This document shows positions 9,027-17,224 of a DNA stretch of 64,000 nucleotides, piece after piece; position 1 is the stretch's first letter, and each line of letters opens with the position of its first letter. Made by a program: the position numbers and the translations under genes. The notes under the pieces are model-generated. The model had not been told where the DNA came from and did not search any database. It was given only the letters and a program-made list of their open reading frames with translations. Source of the stretch: Micromonospora eburnea (lineage in GTDB: Bacteria; Actinomycetota; Actinomycetes; Mycobacteriales; Micromonosporaceae); the NCBI RefSeq assembly GCF_900090225.1, contig NZ_FMHY01000002.1, forward strand, positions 2,294,001-2,358,000, given 5' to 3'.

Positions 9027-9362
9027 TGACAGACCCGTCCGGGGCGGTCCTGACTGTCCTGGCCAACGGGTAAGCGTGTGGGGCTGGTGCGGCGGGCTCG
9101 GTGCGAGGCCGGGTCCGCCGCACCGCGGTGCCGGCCGAGCGAGGCCGACAACGACCTTTGGATTCACGGCCGTACCGTCACGGCGCCGATTGTGGGGCCG
9201 CGGCCGGCCCGCGCTTGGCCCGCTGGATCTGCTCGTAGACGTGGGTCCGCAGTTCGGTGAACCGGGGCAAGACACGGGTGGTGAGCTGATCGCGCTCGTG
9301 CGGGAGGTCGATCACGAGGTCCTCCTGCCTATCTGCTGGCAACCACGAACGGTAGTTGCAGG
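9027..9362. other. Intergenic region
   Basis: No gene is supported here. A 62-codon minus-strand reading frame starting with TTG at 9366 overlaps the LysR stop region. Its peptide (DLVIDLPHERDQLTTRVLPR) looks protein-like, but it has no ribosome site and may be a gene remnant. Confidence 0.4.
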
Positions 9363-9392
9363 TCAACTACCGTTCGATGCCTGCTTGGTTGC
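9339..9392. terminator. Long nested inverted repeat at the LysR stop codon
   Basis: A perfect 13-bp inverted repeat, CGAACGGTAGTTG (9346-9358) and CAACTACCGTTCG (9364-9376), encloses a 5-nt loop. Outer arms GCAACCA and TGGTTGC (9339-9345, 9386-9392) can extend it after a 9-nt bulge. The last codons and stop of the LysR gene lie inside the structure. No T-run follows. It is probably a terminator, and possibly a recombination scar. Confidence 0.6.
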
Positions 9393-10259
9393 TGTGCTGG
9401 TCCGTGCAGCGGCGAGCAGGCTCAGCGCGGAGGCACGGGGTGCGGGGTCGGGTAGTGCGAGTGCGGCGGGGACGCGGAACGGTGGGTCTGGCTGGACGAG
9501 GGCGACGGCGGTGGAGTCTTGCGAGACGGCGCCGGCGGGGAGCAGTGTCCAGCACCTTCCAGAGGCAATGGGCCCGGCAAAGAGGTCTTGGACTCGGGTC
9601 AGAGCCGGCCCCACGCGGGGGGTGAAACCGGCCGCTTGACAGGCGGCCGTGACCAGGTCGTAGACGCCGGGGTTATCTGCGCGGGCGGGTCGGGCCAGGG
9701 GGAGTTCAGCGAGCGTGGCGAGGTTGCTGGCGATGCGGGCGTATGCGGCGGGGACGGCCAGGACGAGCGGCTCGTCCCAGAGGTGATGAACCCGCACGCC
9801 CGGGGTGTCCGGTGGCGCTGTCACGAATGCGGCATCGAGGTCGTCAGCGGCGAGGGCGGCGAGCTGACCGGTCGTTGAGGCGGAGCTTGTCACCTGGAGC
9901 GTGATGCCGGGTTGGGCGTTGCGGACAGATGCAAGAGCAGCTTCGATACGCGGGTTGAACACGACGCTGCTGCCGATGCGCAGTAAGCCGGTGTTACCGG
10001 CGGCGATGTCGACGGCGGCAGCGGCGGCACGATCGATGCCGCGTAGCGCGCGGCGCGCGTGGGCGAGGAATGCCTGGCCGTCCGGGGTGAGCCGGGCCCG
10101 ACGGTGGGACCGGTCGAACAAGGTCAGTCCGAGTTCGCGTTCCAGCTGCGCGACCTGCTTGCTTACCGCTGATTGCACGATGTGCAGGGACTCCGCGGCC
10201 CGGCCAAAGTGTTCACACTCGGCGACGGCGACGAAATAGCGCAGCTGCCGGACCTCCAT
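9363..10259 (-). CDS. LysR family transcriptional regulator
   Basis: This is a 298-aa LysR-type regulator. The N-terminal winged helix-turn-helix is clear (MEVRQLRYFVAVAECEHFGR, AAESLHIVQSAVSKQVAQLE, then LTLFDRSHRRARLTPDG). It is followed by the periplasmic-binding-like effector domain, with GLLRIGSS opening the first subdomain and DLDAAFVTAPP in the middle. The ATG at 10259 has GAGGAGG about nine bases upstream; a GTG two codons earlier is the alternative. The gene is divergent from an amidohydrolase 182 bp away, the usual arrangement for a LysR activator and its target. The C-terminus runs into the long hairpin at 9339-9392. The effector is unknown. Confidence 0.93.
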   Translation of the reverse strand: MEVRQLRYFVAVAECEHFGRAAESLHIVQSAVSKQVAQLERELGLTLFDRSHRRARLTPDGQAFLAHARRALRGIDRAAAAAVDIAAGNTGLLRIGSSVVFNPRIEAALASVRNAQPGITLQVTSSASTTGQLAALAADDLDAAFVTAPPDTPGVRVHHLWDEPLVLAVPAAYARIASNLATLAELPLARPARADNPGVYDLVTAACQAAGFTPRVGPALTRVQDLFAGPIASGRCWTLLPAGAVSQDSTAVALVQPDPPFRVPAALALPDPAPRASALSLLAAARTSTATKQASNGS

Positions 10260-10279
10260 CGCCACTGCCCTCCTCGCGT

Positions 10280-10302
10280 CAATCGATTCCTTTTGGTGAT
10301 TG
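10280..10302. promoter_or_regulatory. Candidate LysR binding site
   Basis: CAATC (10280-10284) and GATTG (10298-10302) form an inverted repeat in the divergent LysR/amidohydrolase interval, with an ATC-N13-GAT spacing resembling the T-N11-A class of LysR boxes. It lies just upstream of the LysR start, where autoregulation sites normally sit. This is inference from position and symmetry. Confidence 0.45.
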
Positions 10303-10441
10303 TTTCATGGCTGGGTTGCTCGTTGATCGGTCCTGGTGGGACCGGCAGGCTTTCCGCTAGCGAGGTCGAGGACCTCCGGGGGCCCTCACGTTGGGTGAAC
10401 CTCTTCTGTCCGGGTTGTCAGGATCCCTTGGGGAGGACGTC

Positions 10442-11731
10442 GTGGCTGCGGCAACAACGATTGTGAACGCGAAGGTATTCGACGGGACGAGGTCGCAGGA
10501 CTGGACTTCGGTCCGGTTCGCTGACGGGCTGATCACCGAGTGCTCGGCGGCCTCGGCCGCCCGGGAAGGCGACGAAGTGATCGACGCGGGTGGCGGGACT
10601 GTGCTTCCCGGTCTGATCGACGCGCACGTGCACCTCGTTCCCGGCGCCCTCGAGCAGTCGTTGACCTTCGGCGTTACCACCGTTCTCGACATGTTCAGCA
10701 AACCCGACCTGGTGGCCAGGGCCAAGGAGCAGGCCGGCTCCCGTCCGGACGTGGCCGATGTGCGTTCCTCGGGTGTCGGTGCCACCGCGCCCGGCGGGCA
10801 CCCGTCGATAATGTATGCCCCGTTCCCCACGTTGACCGCCGCCGGCCAGGCTGAGCAGTTCGTGGCGGAACGGATTGCGGAGGGATCGGACTATCTAAAG
10901 ATCTTTTCCGGTACCGGGAGTCTCTGGCCGTCGCTGGACTCCGAAACCATCAAAGCACTGGGCACTGCCGCGCACGCCCGCGGCTTGGTCGTCGTCGCGC
11001 ACGTGAGCTCGACGGCCGGTGTCGAGGAGGTCGTGTCCCCCGGTGTCGACGTGATGGCCCACGTCCCCGCGGACGCCGAGCTGGACAAGGCCCTGGCCCG
11101 ACGCATCGCCGAGGCCGGAATCGTGGTCGGTCCGACGCTGGCCACCATCGAGAACACCCTCGGTGAACCGGGTGGCGCAGCAGTGGCAGGAGACCCGCGG
11201 CTCGCTGAGGCCCTCGGGGACGCCTGGACCCGCCGGTTGACCTCGGGTGCCTCAGGATTTCGTAACCGGGCAATGCCGCCCTACTCACGGGCCGAGGACA
11301 ACGTGCGGCGACTGACCGAGGCGGGGGTCACGCTGCTGGCGGGCACCGACGCCCCGAACCCGGGGACCGTGTTCGGAGCAAGCCTGCACCGGGAGCTGGA
11401 ACTCCTTGTCCGGTGCGGCATCAGCCCGGCACAGGCCCTGGCCGCTGCCACAACCGAACCGGCACGAGTGTTCGGCCTCGCCGACCGAGGACGGGTCGCG
11501 GCCGGGCAGCGCGCGGACCTGGTCCTCGTATCCGGTAACCCGTTGACGGACATCACAGCAACACGCGCGATTGAGCGGATATGGCGCGCGGGCACAGCCT
11601 GCGATCGACGCGCCTTCGTCGCGAGCGCTGCCGAAGCCGAGCAACTCGACGCTTTCGACGCCCGGGTCGCCGAGGCCGTAGCAGCCGTGCGCGAACGCCG
11701 GTCCAACTTCGATCCGAGGAAAGCCCCCTGA
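10442..11731 (+). CDS. Amidohydrolase family protein (imidazolonepropionase/prolidase-like)
   Basis: This 429-aa metal-dependent hydrolase has the amidohydrolase TIM-barrel layout. A small N-terminal beta-sandwich segment (TTIVNAKVFDGT) leads to the first metal motif (LPGLIDAHVHL). Histidines follow at VVVAHVSSTAG and VDVMAHVPAD, and the last metal aspartate is in LLAGTDAPNPG. The C-terminal part (GRVAAGQRADLVLVSGNPL) completes the sandwich. The usual metal-bridging lysine is probably in the DYLKIFSG segment. GTG at 10442 is preferred because GGGGAGG sits about six bases upstream. Relatives hydrolyse dipeptides, imidazolones or organophosphates, so the substrate is open. The divergent LysR gene is the likely regulator. 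Confidence 0.9.
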   Translation: MAAATTIVNAKVFDGTRSQDWTSVRFADGLITECSAASAAREGDEVIDAGGGTVLPGLIDAHVHLVPGALEQSLTFGVTTVLDMFSKPDLVARAKEQAGSRPDVADVRSSGVGATAPGGHPSIMYAPFPTLTAAGQAEQFVAERIAEGSDYLKIFSGTGSLWPSLDSETIKALGTAAHARGLVVVAHVSSTAGVEEVVSPGVDVMAHVPADAELDKALARRIAEAGIVVGPTLATIENTLGEPGGAAVAGDPRLAEALGDAWTRRLTSGASGFRNRAMPPYSRAEDNVRRLTEAGVTLLAGTDAPNPGTVFGASLHRELELLVRCGISPAQALAAATTEPARVFGLADRGRVAAGQRADLVLVSGNPLTDITATRAIERIWRAGTACDRRAFVASAAEAEQLDAFDARVAEAVAAVRERRSNFDPRKAP

Positions 11732-11973
11732 ACGCGGGTCCCGTAGCTCATGGAACGCTCCAGGGCGAGGATCTCGGTAGCCATCTGCTCGACCACCACG
11801 GTGGCGGCGCGTTGGCCGGGCGGCGTGACGGTCTGCTGCCGGGCAGCCGCGACGAGGGCTTCGGCTACCTGCAGGGCGTTCTTGACATGGCTGCGGCGGA
11901 GCAGGGCGGTGATCCGGTCGACGTCGGCGTGCCGGATCGCGGCCGGCGTCTGCCAGCACGCCAGCACGATCAT
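11724..11973 (-). pseudogene. IS110-type transposase fragment (probable)
   Basis: About 80 residues read cleanly on this strand: TPAAIRHADVDRITALLRRS, then HVKNALQVAEALVAAARQQT and VVVEQMATEILALERSM. The pattern (helix, LLRR, alanine-rich helix, then ALE) resembles the linker between the RuvC-like and serine domains of IS110-family transposases. Neither catalytic domain is present, and the reading runs into the 3' end of the amidohydrolase gene. It abuts a second gene fragment near 11970, suggesting an insertion followed by decay. The family assignment is by eye only. Confidence 0.45.
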
Positions 11974-12166
11974 GGGCCGCCGCGCCGGGGGCCAAATGAG
12001 GCGCTCGCGGGAAGCGGCCCACGTCCGTGGCCGGGTACCAGAGGCTGATCATCAGCTCGCGGTGGGCCGGGGTGGCCGTCCACGGGTCGGCACGGGAGCG
12101 GTCGATCGGGTGCGGGTTGACCGTACCCACCGGATACGGCACGGTCGGTGCCGGCAGTGACAGCCG
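11968..12166 (-). pseudogene. N-terminal fragment of an alpha/beta hydrolase (PAF-acetylhydrolase-like)
   Basis: The peptide RLSLPAPTVPYPVGTVNPHP, then ATPAHRELMISLWYPATDVG and RFPRAPHLAPG, matches the beginning of actinobacterial lipase/platelet-activating-factor-acetylhydrolase-like proteins (PTGPYPVGT, RELMVSLWYPA). The nucleophile region is missing. Sequence resemblance breaks at about 11968, where the IS110-like fragment starts, so the gene appears to have been cut by an insertion. Confidence 0.5.
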
Positions 12167-12473
12167 AGCCGGCCCATCAGCTTCCGGCTGGGCCTGCGGT
12201 GCGACGCTGCGGGACTCACGAGGGTGCCGCGGACGCGACCGTGACGCGGCCGACAACAGCTTTCACCCACATTCGCACCGGGGATAACCCCCGTAGCCAG
12301 CAACGCCCTCGGTGCCTCTCGTCACGCCGTGACGCGTCCGTCTGCCGGGCGACAGGGCACGTCACGGCGGTCCTGTGGTCAGGCTCACCCCGTGCCGGCC
12401 CTGCCGGCCGGCAGCGCTCGGTGCGATCATCGATGCGCTACGTGACCGCGGACGTCTGGTGCATGGGGGGAAC
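12167..12473. other. Intergenic region upstream of XRE/NB-ARC regulator
   Basis: I see no supported gene or clear promoter here. The only notable element is the G-run (GGGGGG) at 12465-12470 that serves as ribosome site for the next gene. Confidence 0.4.
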
Positions 12474-15038
12474 GTGCCCGTCGACAGTGGCTTCGGCGCC
12501 CTGCTGCGCGCCCTGCGTCGCGGCCGAGGGCTCACCCAGGAGATGCTCGCCGAGGCGTCCGGCTCCAGCGTGCGCGGCATCCGGGAGATGGAGAACGGCC
12601 GGGTCCGCAGTCCACAGCGGCGCACCCTGGCCCTGCTCGCCGACGCCCTGGACCTCGACGCCGCCGACCGGCGGCGCTTCCTCGACCTGGCCCGTCCCGC
12701 CGCGCCGGTCCCGTGCGGCGGCGAGCCGGCCGGGCGGATGGCCGGCCCCGCGGTGCCCGACCCGGCGATGACCGGGTGCCCGCAGGCGGAGGCGTCCGAG
12801 GCGGCGGTGACCGGGCGGGTCCCGGAGCAGGCGCGCGGTGTGGTGACCGGCGAGCGGGCATCCGGGCCGGTCGGCGTGGGCAGCACCGCACCCGGGCCGG
12901 CCGGCGACGCCGTCCGATGCGAACCGTCCGGCCCGCCCGTGCCGGCGGAGCTGCCCGCGCCGGTGCCGGACCTGACTGGCCGTACCGCCGAACTCGCGGC
13001 GCTGGCGCACCTGGCGGCGGGCACGTCGGCCGGGCCGGACGACGCCGGGCCCCGGGTGGCCGTCCTGCACGGTCCGGCGGGTACCGGCAAGACCAGCCTC
13101 GCCGTGACCGCCGGGCACCGGGCGCGTGCCGCGTTTCCCGACGGCCAGCTCTACGTGGACCTCGCCGCCACCGGATCGGGTCGGGGCGAGCCGGGCGACG
13201 CGCTCGCCGGGCTGCTGCGCTCGCTCGGTGTGCCCGAGGACCGGATCCCCGCCGAACCGGGGCAGCGCGGCAAGCTGTTCCGGACCCTCACCCGGGACCG
13301 CCGGCTCCTCCTGGTGGTGGACGCCGCCGCCGACGAGGCGCAGGTGCGACCGCTGCTGCCCGCCGGCCCGCGCTGCCTCGTGCTGGTCACCGCCCGCCAG
13401 CCGCTGGCCGGGCTGGCCGCCGCGCGGGTGCCGCTCGGGCTGCTCGAGCCCGCCTCCGCGCGGGCGCTGATCGGCGCCATCGTGGACGCCCGCCGGGTGG
13501 CCGCGGACCCGGCCGGCGTCGACCAGCTCGCGGCGCTCTGCGGTTACCTGCCGCTGGCCCTGCGGATCGCCGGCAACCGGCTGGCGACCCGCCCCGACTG
13601 GCCCGTGCGGCACCTGGTGGACCAGCTGCGCGACCAGCGCCGCCGGCTGGCCACCCTGACCGCCGGCGACCTGGGGGTACGCGCCGCCTTCGAGGTCTCG
13701 TACCGGCAGCTCTGCCCGGCGACGGCGGCCGTGTTCCGGCGGGCCTCGCTCATCCCCGGCGTCGACTTTGACGCCGAACTGGTCGCGGCGGTGGCCGGCA
13801 CCGACCACGCTGCGGCCCTGCCGGCCGTCGAGGAACTCGTCGACGCGGGCCTGCTGTCGTCGTGCGGCGACCGCTACCAGTTCCACGACCTGGTCCGCCT
13901 CTTCGCCCAGGAGCGCCTCGACGCCGACGAGACCGCGTCGCAGCGGCGCGCCGCGCACGACCGCATGCTCACCTGGCTGCTCGACCGGGCAGTCGGGGCC
14001 GCCGCCACCTTCGACCCGACCGGTCGGGGCACCGCCACCCCGTTCGCGGGGCACCGGGCCGCCGCCGGCTGGCTGGACCGCGAGTCCGCGCACTGGCTCG
14101 CCGCGCTGCGCGAGGCGGCCCGCCAGGGCCGGCACGCCGACGTCGTACGCGTCGCGAAGGCGTTGCACTGGTATTCCGACGTCGCCACCCACCGGCACCG
14201 CTGGGACGAGATCTTCTCGCTCGGGGTGACGGCGGCGCAGGAGCTGCGCAGCCAGCGCGACGAGGTGGTGCTGCTCAACTTCCTCGGCTGGGCCCGGTAC
14301 TTCTGCCGGGACCGGCACGCCGAGGCGCTGGCCGCCCTCGACCGCGCCCTCGACCTTGCCGAGCGGTTGGGCGACGCGCGCGAGCAGGCGTGGGCGCTGA
14401 CCTACCGCGCCGCCATCGCCGTGCGCACCGGACGGGCCGACACCGCGGTGCCGGCCGCACGGCGGGCCGTGGCGCTGTTCCGTCGGGTCGGCTACGAACT
14501 CGGCGCGTGGTGCGCCACCAACGTGCAGGGCAGCGCCCTGGCGGCTACCGGCCGGTACGCCGAGGCGACCGAACTGCACCGGGCCGCCCTCGCCTTCTAC
14601 CGCGGCGACACCGGTCTCAGCGGCACCGGGGCGCTCGTCGGGCAGGCGAGTACGACGATGAGTCTCGCCGCGGCGCTGGCCGGGCTGGGCCGGCTCGGGG
14701 AGGCCGTCGCCGAGTACGGCCACGCCGGGGTGATGTTCCGGCGGGCCGGTGCGCCGTTCGGCGAGGCGCTCGCCGCGTACCGGCACGGGCTGGCGCTGTC
14801 GGAGCTGGGTGAGCCGGCGGCGGCGCGCGGCGAGCTGCGCCGCGCCCAGCGGTTGTTCGCCGCCGTCGCTAGCCCCTGGTGGGAGGCGCAGGCGCTGGCG
14901 GCGCTCGCCTCCGTGGCACCGGCCGGGACCGCGGACGCCCGGCTGCTGCGCCGCCGGGCGCTGGATCGCTGCGGCGAGCTGGACGCGCCCGAGGTGCGGG
15001 GCCTGCGCGCCCGGCTGCGCCGCGAACTGGCGGAGTGA
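12474..15038 (+). CDS. XRE-type HTH / NB-ARC / TPR transcriptional regulator
   Basis: This 854-aa STAND-class regulator begins with an XRE helix-turn-helix at about residues 5-60 (FGALLRALRRGRGLTQEMLA, SGSSVRGIREMENG). A Pro/Gly-rich linker of about 90 residues follows. The NTPase domain has a P-loop near residue 200 (HGPAGTGKTSLA) and a Walker-B-like RRLLLVVDAA. The motif CGYLPLALRIAGNRLA and a winged-helix part come next, then about 350 residues of TPR-like repeats (LLNFLGWARYFCRDRHAEAL, ATGRYAEATELHRAALAFY). Such proteins couple ligand sensing by the repeats to ATP-driven oligomerisation and transcription control. The GTG start is chosen for the G-rich ribosome site just before it. The target is unknown; the convergent CBM2 protease is the nearest candidate. 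Confidence 0.88.
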   Translation: MPVDSGFGALLRALRRGRGLTQEMLAEASGSSVRGIREMENGRVRSPQRRTLALLADALDLDAADRRRFLDLARPAAPVPCGGEPAGRMAGPAVPDPAMTGCPQAEASEAAVTGRVPEQARGVVTGERASGPVGVGSTAPGPAGDAVRCEPSGPPVPAELPAPVPDLTGRTAELAALAHLAAGTSAGPDDAGPRVAVLHGPAGTGKTSLAVTAGHRARAAFPDGQLYVDLAATGSGRGEPGDALAGLLRSLGVPEDRIPAEPGQRGKLFRTLTRDRRLLLVVDAAADEAQVRPLLPAGPRCLVLVTARQPLAGLAAARVPLGLLEPASARALIGAIVDARRVAADPAGVDQLAALCGYLPLALRIAGNRLATRPDWPVRHLVDQLRDQRRRLATLTAGDLGVRAAFEVSYRQLCPATAAVFRRASLIPGVDFDAELVAAVAGTDHAAALPAVEELVDAGLLSSCGDRYQFHDLVRLFAQERLDADETASQRRAAHDRMLTWLLDRAVGAAATFDPTGRGTATPFAGHRAAAGWLDRESAHWLAALREAARQGRHADVVRVAKALHWYSDVATHRHRWDEIFSLGVTAAQELRSQRDEVVLLNFLGWARYFCRDRHAEALAALDRALDLAERLGDAREQAWALTYRAAIAVRTGRADTAVPAARRAVALFRRVGYELGAWCATNVQGSALAATGRYAEATELHRAALAFYRGDTGLSGTGALVGQASTTMSLAAALAGLGRLGEAVAEYGHAGVMFRRAGAPFGEALAAYRHGLALSELGEPAAARGELRRAQRLFAAVASPWWEAQALAALASVAPAGTADARLLRRRALDRCGELDAPEVRGLRARLRRELAE

Positions 15039-15075
15039 CCGGTGGGCCCGACGCCGCGGCGTCGGGCCCACCGGT
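15038..15075. terminator. Perfect 38-bp palindrome between convergent genes
   Basis: ACCGGTGGGCCCGACGCCG is followed directly by its exact reverse complement, so the 38 bases are fully symmetrical. It begins on the last base of the regulator stop codon and lies 13 bases before the end of the opposing protease gene. As RNA it forms a very stable hairpin from either strand, and is therefore probably a bidirectional terminator. Confidence 0.8.
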
Positions 15076-15088
15076 CCGGTCGGACGGG

Positions 15089-16567
15089 TCAGGAGCAGGT
15101 GTCGCCGTCGAGCTGGAACGACGCGGGAATGGTGGCCGGGCCGTCGGCGGTGAAGCCGACGCTCACCGAGCCGCCTGCCGGCAGCGACGCGTTCCACGCG
15201 TCGTTGCTCACCCGAACGGCGGAACCGGTCTGGTTGAACACGCCACCCCAGTGGCCCTGGACGAGCTGGCCGCCGTCGAAGGTCCAGCTGAGGTTCCAGC
15301 CGGTCCGGGCCGGGCCGTCGTTGTAGATCGTCACCGCGGCGGCGAATCCCGTCGCCCACGAGTCGGTGACCACGTACGAGACGCGGCAGGTGCTGGTCTG
15401 CGCGCCGGTCACCGGCACGAGGTCGCCGAAGTCGTCGCGGGCGGTGGCGAAGTCCTGGAAGCCGAAGCCGGGACCGGCCGAGCGGGTCGTCGTGCCGGCG
15501 GCGAGGATCGTCCCGTCGGCGTTGACCGCGTATACGGGCCCGCCGCTGTCGCCGCTGCGGGCCGAGTCCTCCCCGTCGAGCTGGGTCGCCTCGACCAGGT
15601 CCTCACGGTCGTCGTAGTGGAACTCCACCCGCAGGTTACAGATCGGCCGCCCGATCGCCCACGCCGACGTCGCCCCCGACTGGCAGAGGAGCTGACCGGG
15701 GAAGACCTCCGTCCAGCCGGTCACCCGGGCGCGCACCGTGTCGTGCGAACCGCCCACGTAGACGTGACCGCCGGGTGAGGGAGTGCTGATCAGCATGGTG
15801 TCGTGGTCGGCGTTCTTGTGGGTCTGCGTACCGATCGGCTCGCCGGCCCCGTCGGTCCACTGTGCGCCGATATCGCCGCAGTGCCCCGCGCTGAGCAGGT
15901 AGCCGGCCGAGGAGGCGGCGTCGCGTACGCCGAAGCCGGTGCTGCATCCCGCGCCCGCCCAGATCCGGGCGCCGCCGCTCCACGGCGCGCTGTCGTCCTC
16001 GCGGGAGCGCGGCGTCAGCTCCTCGGCACGTACGACGGTGGTGCGGACGCCGGTGCCGGGCAGCTTCGGCGGCGTGGCGCCGGGCTCGACCGCCACCTCC
16101 ACCCCGCTGCCGTCGGCCCGCAGCCGCACCCCGTGCACCGCGTTGTGGCGGTCGGCGACGGGCGCGAGCCGGGCCGCCGCGGCCGCCAGCTCGCCGCGCG
16201 AGTAGCGGGCGGCGGTCACCTCGACCGGCGCGATCCGGCGGGCGGTGGCCACGGCGGCGGCCACGTCGGACGGCAGGCTGCCCTTCCACCACAGCACGAC
16301 GTGGTCGCCGACCAGGCCGATGCCGGCGAACCCCGGACGCGTGGTGGCGCCCACCGCCGCCTTGATGCCGGTGGCGGCGTCGACCAGCGGGGCCTGCGCC
16401 AGCATCGCGTCGCGGGTGTCGGCGGGGATCAGGTCCAGCACCGTGGCGTCCCGGTCGGACGCCGCCGGCGGCGCGGCGACGCCGCCGGCCGGCACGGCCA
16501 GTGCGACGCTCGCCGCGAGCAGCCCCGCGGCCGTGGCCCGGGACAGGGTCTTCCAGGTCTGTGTCAT
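15089..16567 (-). CDS. Secreted S1-family (trypsin-fold) serine protease with CBM2
   Basis: This 492-aa exported protease has a signal peptide at residues 1-32 (ATAAGLLAASVALAVPAGGV). A propeptide-like region of about 150 residues follows (DMLAQAP-like helix, then GFAGIGLVGDHVVLWWKG). The chymotrypsin-fold domain has His in LLSAGHCGD, Asp in DHDTMLIST and Ser in RSGDSGGPVYA. A C-terminal CBM2 of about 100 residues (CRVSYVVTDSWATGFAAAVT, GWNLSWTF, NDAWNASLPAGGS) ends at the last cysteine. The pattern resembles streptogrisin-type proenzymes fused to a cellulose/chitin-binding module, so it probably acts on protein bound in plant or fungal wall material. The ATG is chosen for the signal peptide. 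The gene is convergent with the XRE/NB-ARC regulator. Confidence 0.92.
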   Translation of the reverse strand: MTQTWKTLSRATAAGLLAASVALAVPAGGVAAPPAASDRDATVLDLIPADTRDAMLAQAPLVDAATGIKAAVGATTRPGFAGIGLVGDHVVLWWKGSLPSDVAAAVATARRIAPVEVTAARYSRGELAAAAARLAPVADRHNAVHGVRLRADGSGVEVAVEPGATPPKLPGTGVRTTVVRAEELTPRSREDDSAPWSGGARIWAGAGCSTGFGVRDAASSAGYLLSAGHCGDIGAQWTDGAGEPIGTQTHKNADHDTMLISTPSPGGHVYVGGSHDTVRARVTGWTEVFPGQLLCQSGATSAWAIGRPICNLRVEFHYDDREDLVEATQLDGEDSARSGDSGGPVYAVNADGTILAAGTTTRSAGPGFGFQDFATARDDFGDLVPVTGAQTSTCRVSYVVTDSWATGFAAAVTIYNDGPARTGWNLSWTFDGGQLVQGHWGGVFNQTGSAVRVSNDAWNASLPAGGSVSVGFTADGPATIPASFQLDGDTCS

Positions 16568-17177
16568 GACCGCAAGCCAACCGGCGGCGAACCGGTGGCG
16601 ACAGGCAGGACGCCCGGCAGGACCGCTCCTGCCGGGCGTCCTGCCGGGCGTCCTGCCGGGCCCGCACACCGGGTGCCCGGCCGCCGGGGGCAACAGCCGC
16701 AGATGCCGTACCTGGTGAGGTTCCAGGTGCCGGCGGGGCCGTCGGCGTCCTCGTTGGCCCAGATCCGCAGGGTGTCACCCGTGGTGATGTTGAGGCCGGT
16801 GAGCAGCACCTGCCCGATGCCGGCGTTGATGTCCGCGCCAGCGCCGTAGAGCCACTTGCCAGCCGGGCAGGAGCCGATCCGGTTCGCCTGCGGGTTGCTG
16901 ACGCTCGTTCCGGTCACCGCGATCCGCTTCAGTCCCGCCGGGGCATGGCGCAGAGCGCGAAGGAGGTGGCGTTCCAGCCGGCCGGGGCGGTGCTCTGCAC
17001 CGCGACCGCCCGGACCGTCACCGAGGCCAGGTCGAACGACGGCACCACCTGGTCGAGCACGACGTCACCGGCACCGCCGTTGATCCGCCCGCCCACGCCG
17101 ACGACCTTCTTCGTCCCGCAGCTCGCCGTGACCAACACCAGGTACCTGTCCGTATTCCTCACCTGCGCGCTCGACAA
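16564..17177 (-). pseudogene. Secreted repeat protein of unknown function, frameshifted
   Basis: Two halves read in different frames on this strand. The first (17177 to 16929) gives VRNTDRYLVLVTASCGTKKV, then VGVGGRINGGAGDVVLDQVV and NATSFALCAMP. The second (16917 onward) gives TGTSVSNPQANRIGSCPAGK, then WLYGAGADINAGIGQVLLTG and AGTWNLTRYGIC. Each half has the same plan: a cysteine, a KxxGxGxxIN-G-G-VLL/VLDQ core, then a W...YxxC end. It is thus a two-repeat protein broken by one indel near 16925. The usual stop after the final GIC is also lost, and the frame runs on through the hairpin to the protease start. The 5' end is cut at the IS630 remnant. Function is unknown; repeats of this kind occur in exported actinobacterial proteins. 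Confidence 0.6.
16604..16645. terminator. Perfect 19-bp hairpin upstream of protease gene
   Basis: GGCAGGACGCCCGGCAGGA (16604-16622) pairs exactly with 16627-16645 around a CCGC loop. The element GGGCGTCCTGCC is then repeated once more at 16646-16657. It lies between the end of the frameshifted gene upstream and the protease start on the same strand, fitting a terminator for the former or an attenuator for the latter. Confidence 0.65.
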
Positions 17178-17224
17178 GGTCGACGGGACCTACGACTACC
17201 GCTCCTACCTCGTCCTGAGATCGC

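Noticed and set aside
7023..9275. Open frame of 750 codons antisense to the GH120 xylosidase
   Set aside because: The sense protein matches a known family along its whole length; the antisense peptide has no motif.
9178..9366. 62-codon minus-strand frame with protein-like peptide
   Set aside because: TTG start without ribosome site, overlapping the LysR stop hairpin. It could be a remnant, but I cannot name the family.
12438..15359. Long open frame antisense to the XRE/NB-ARC regulator
   Set aside because: Composition is typical of a shadow frame, and the sense strand has clear domains.
16604..16657. Repeated GGGCGTCCTGCC units considered as a CRISPR-like or tandem repeat array
   Set aside because: They are the arm of a perfect hairpin plus one extra copy, with no spacers; best seen as a terminator.
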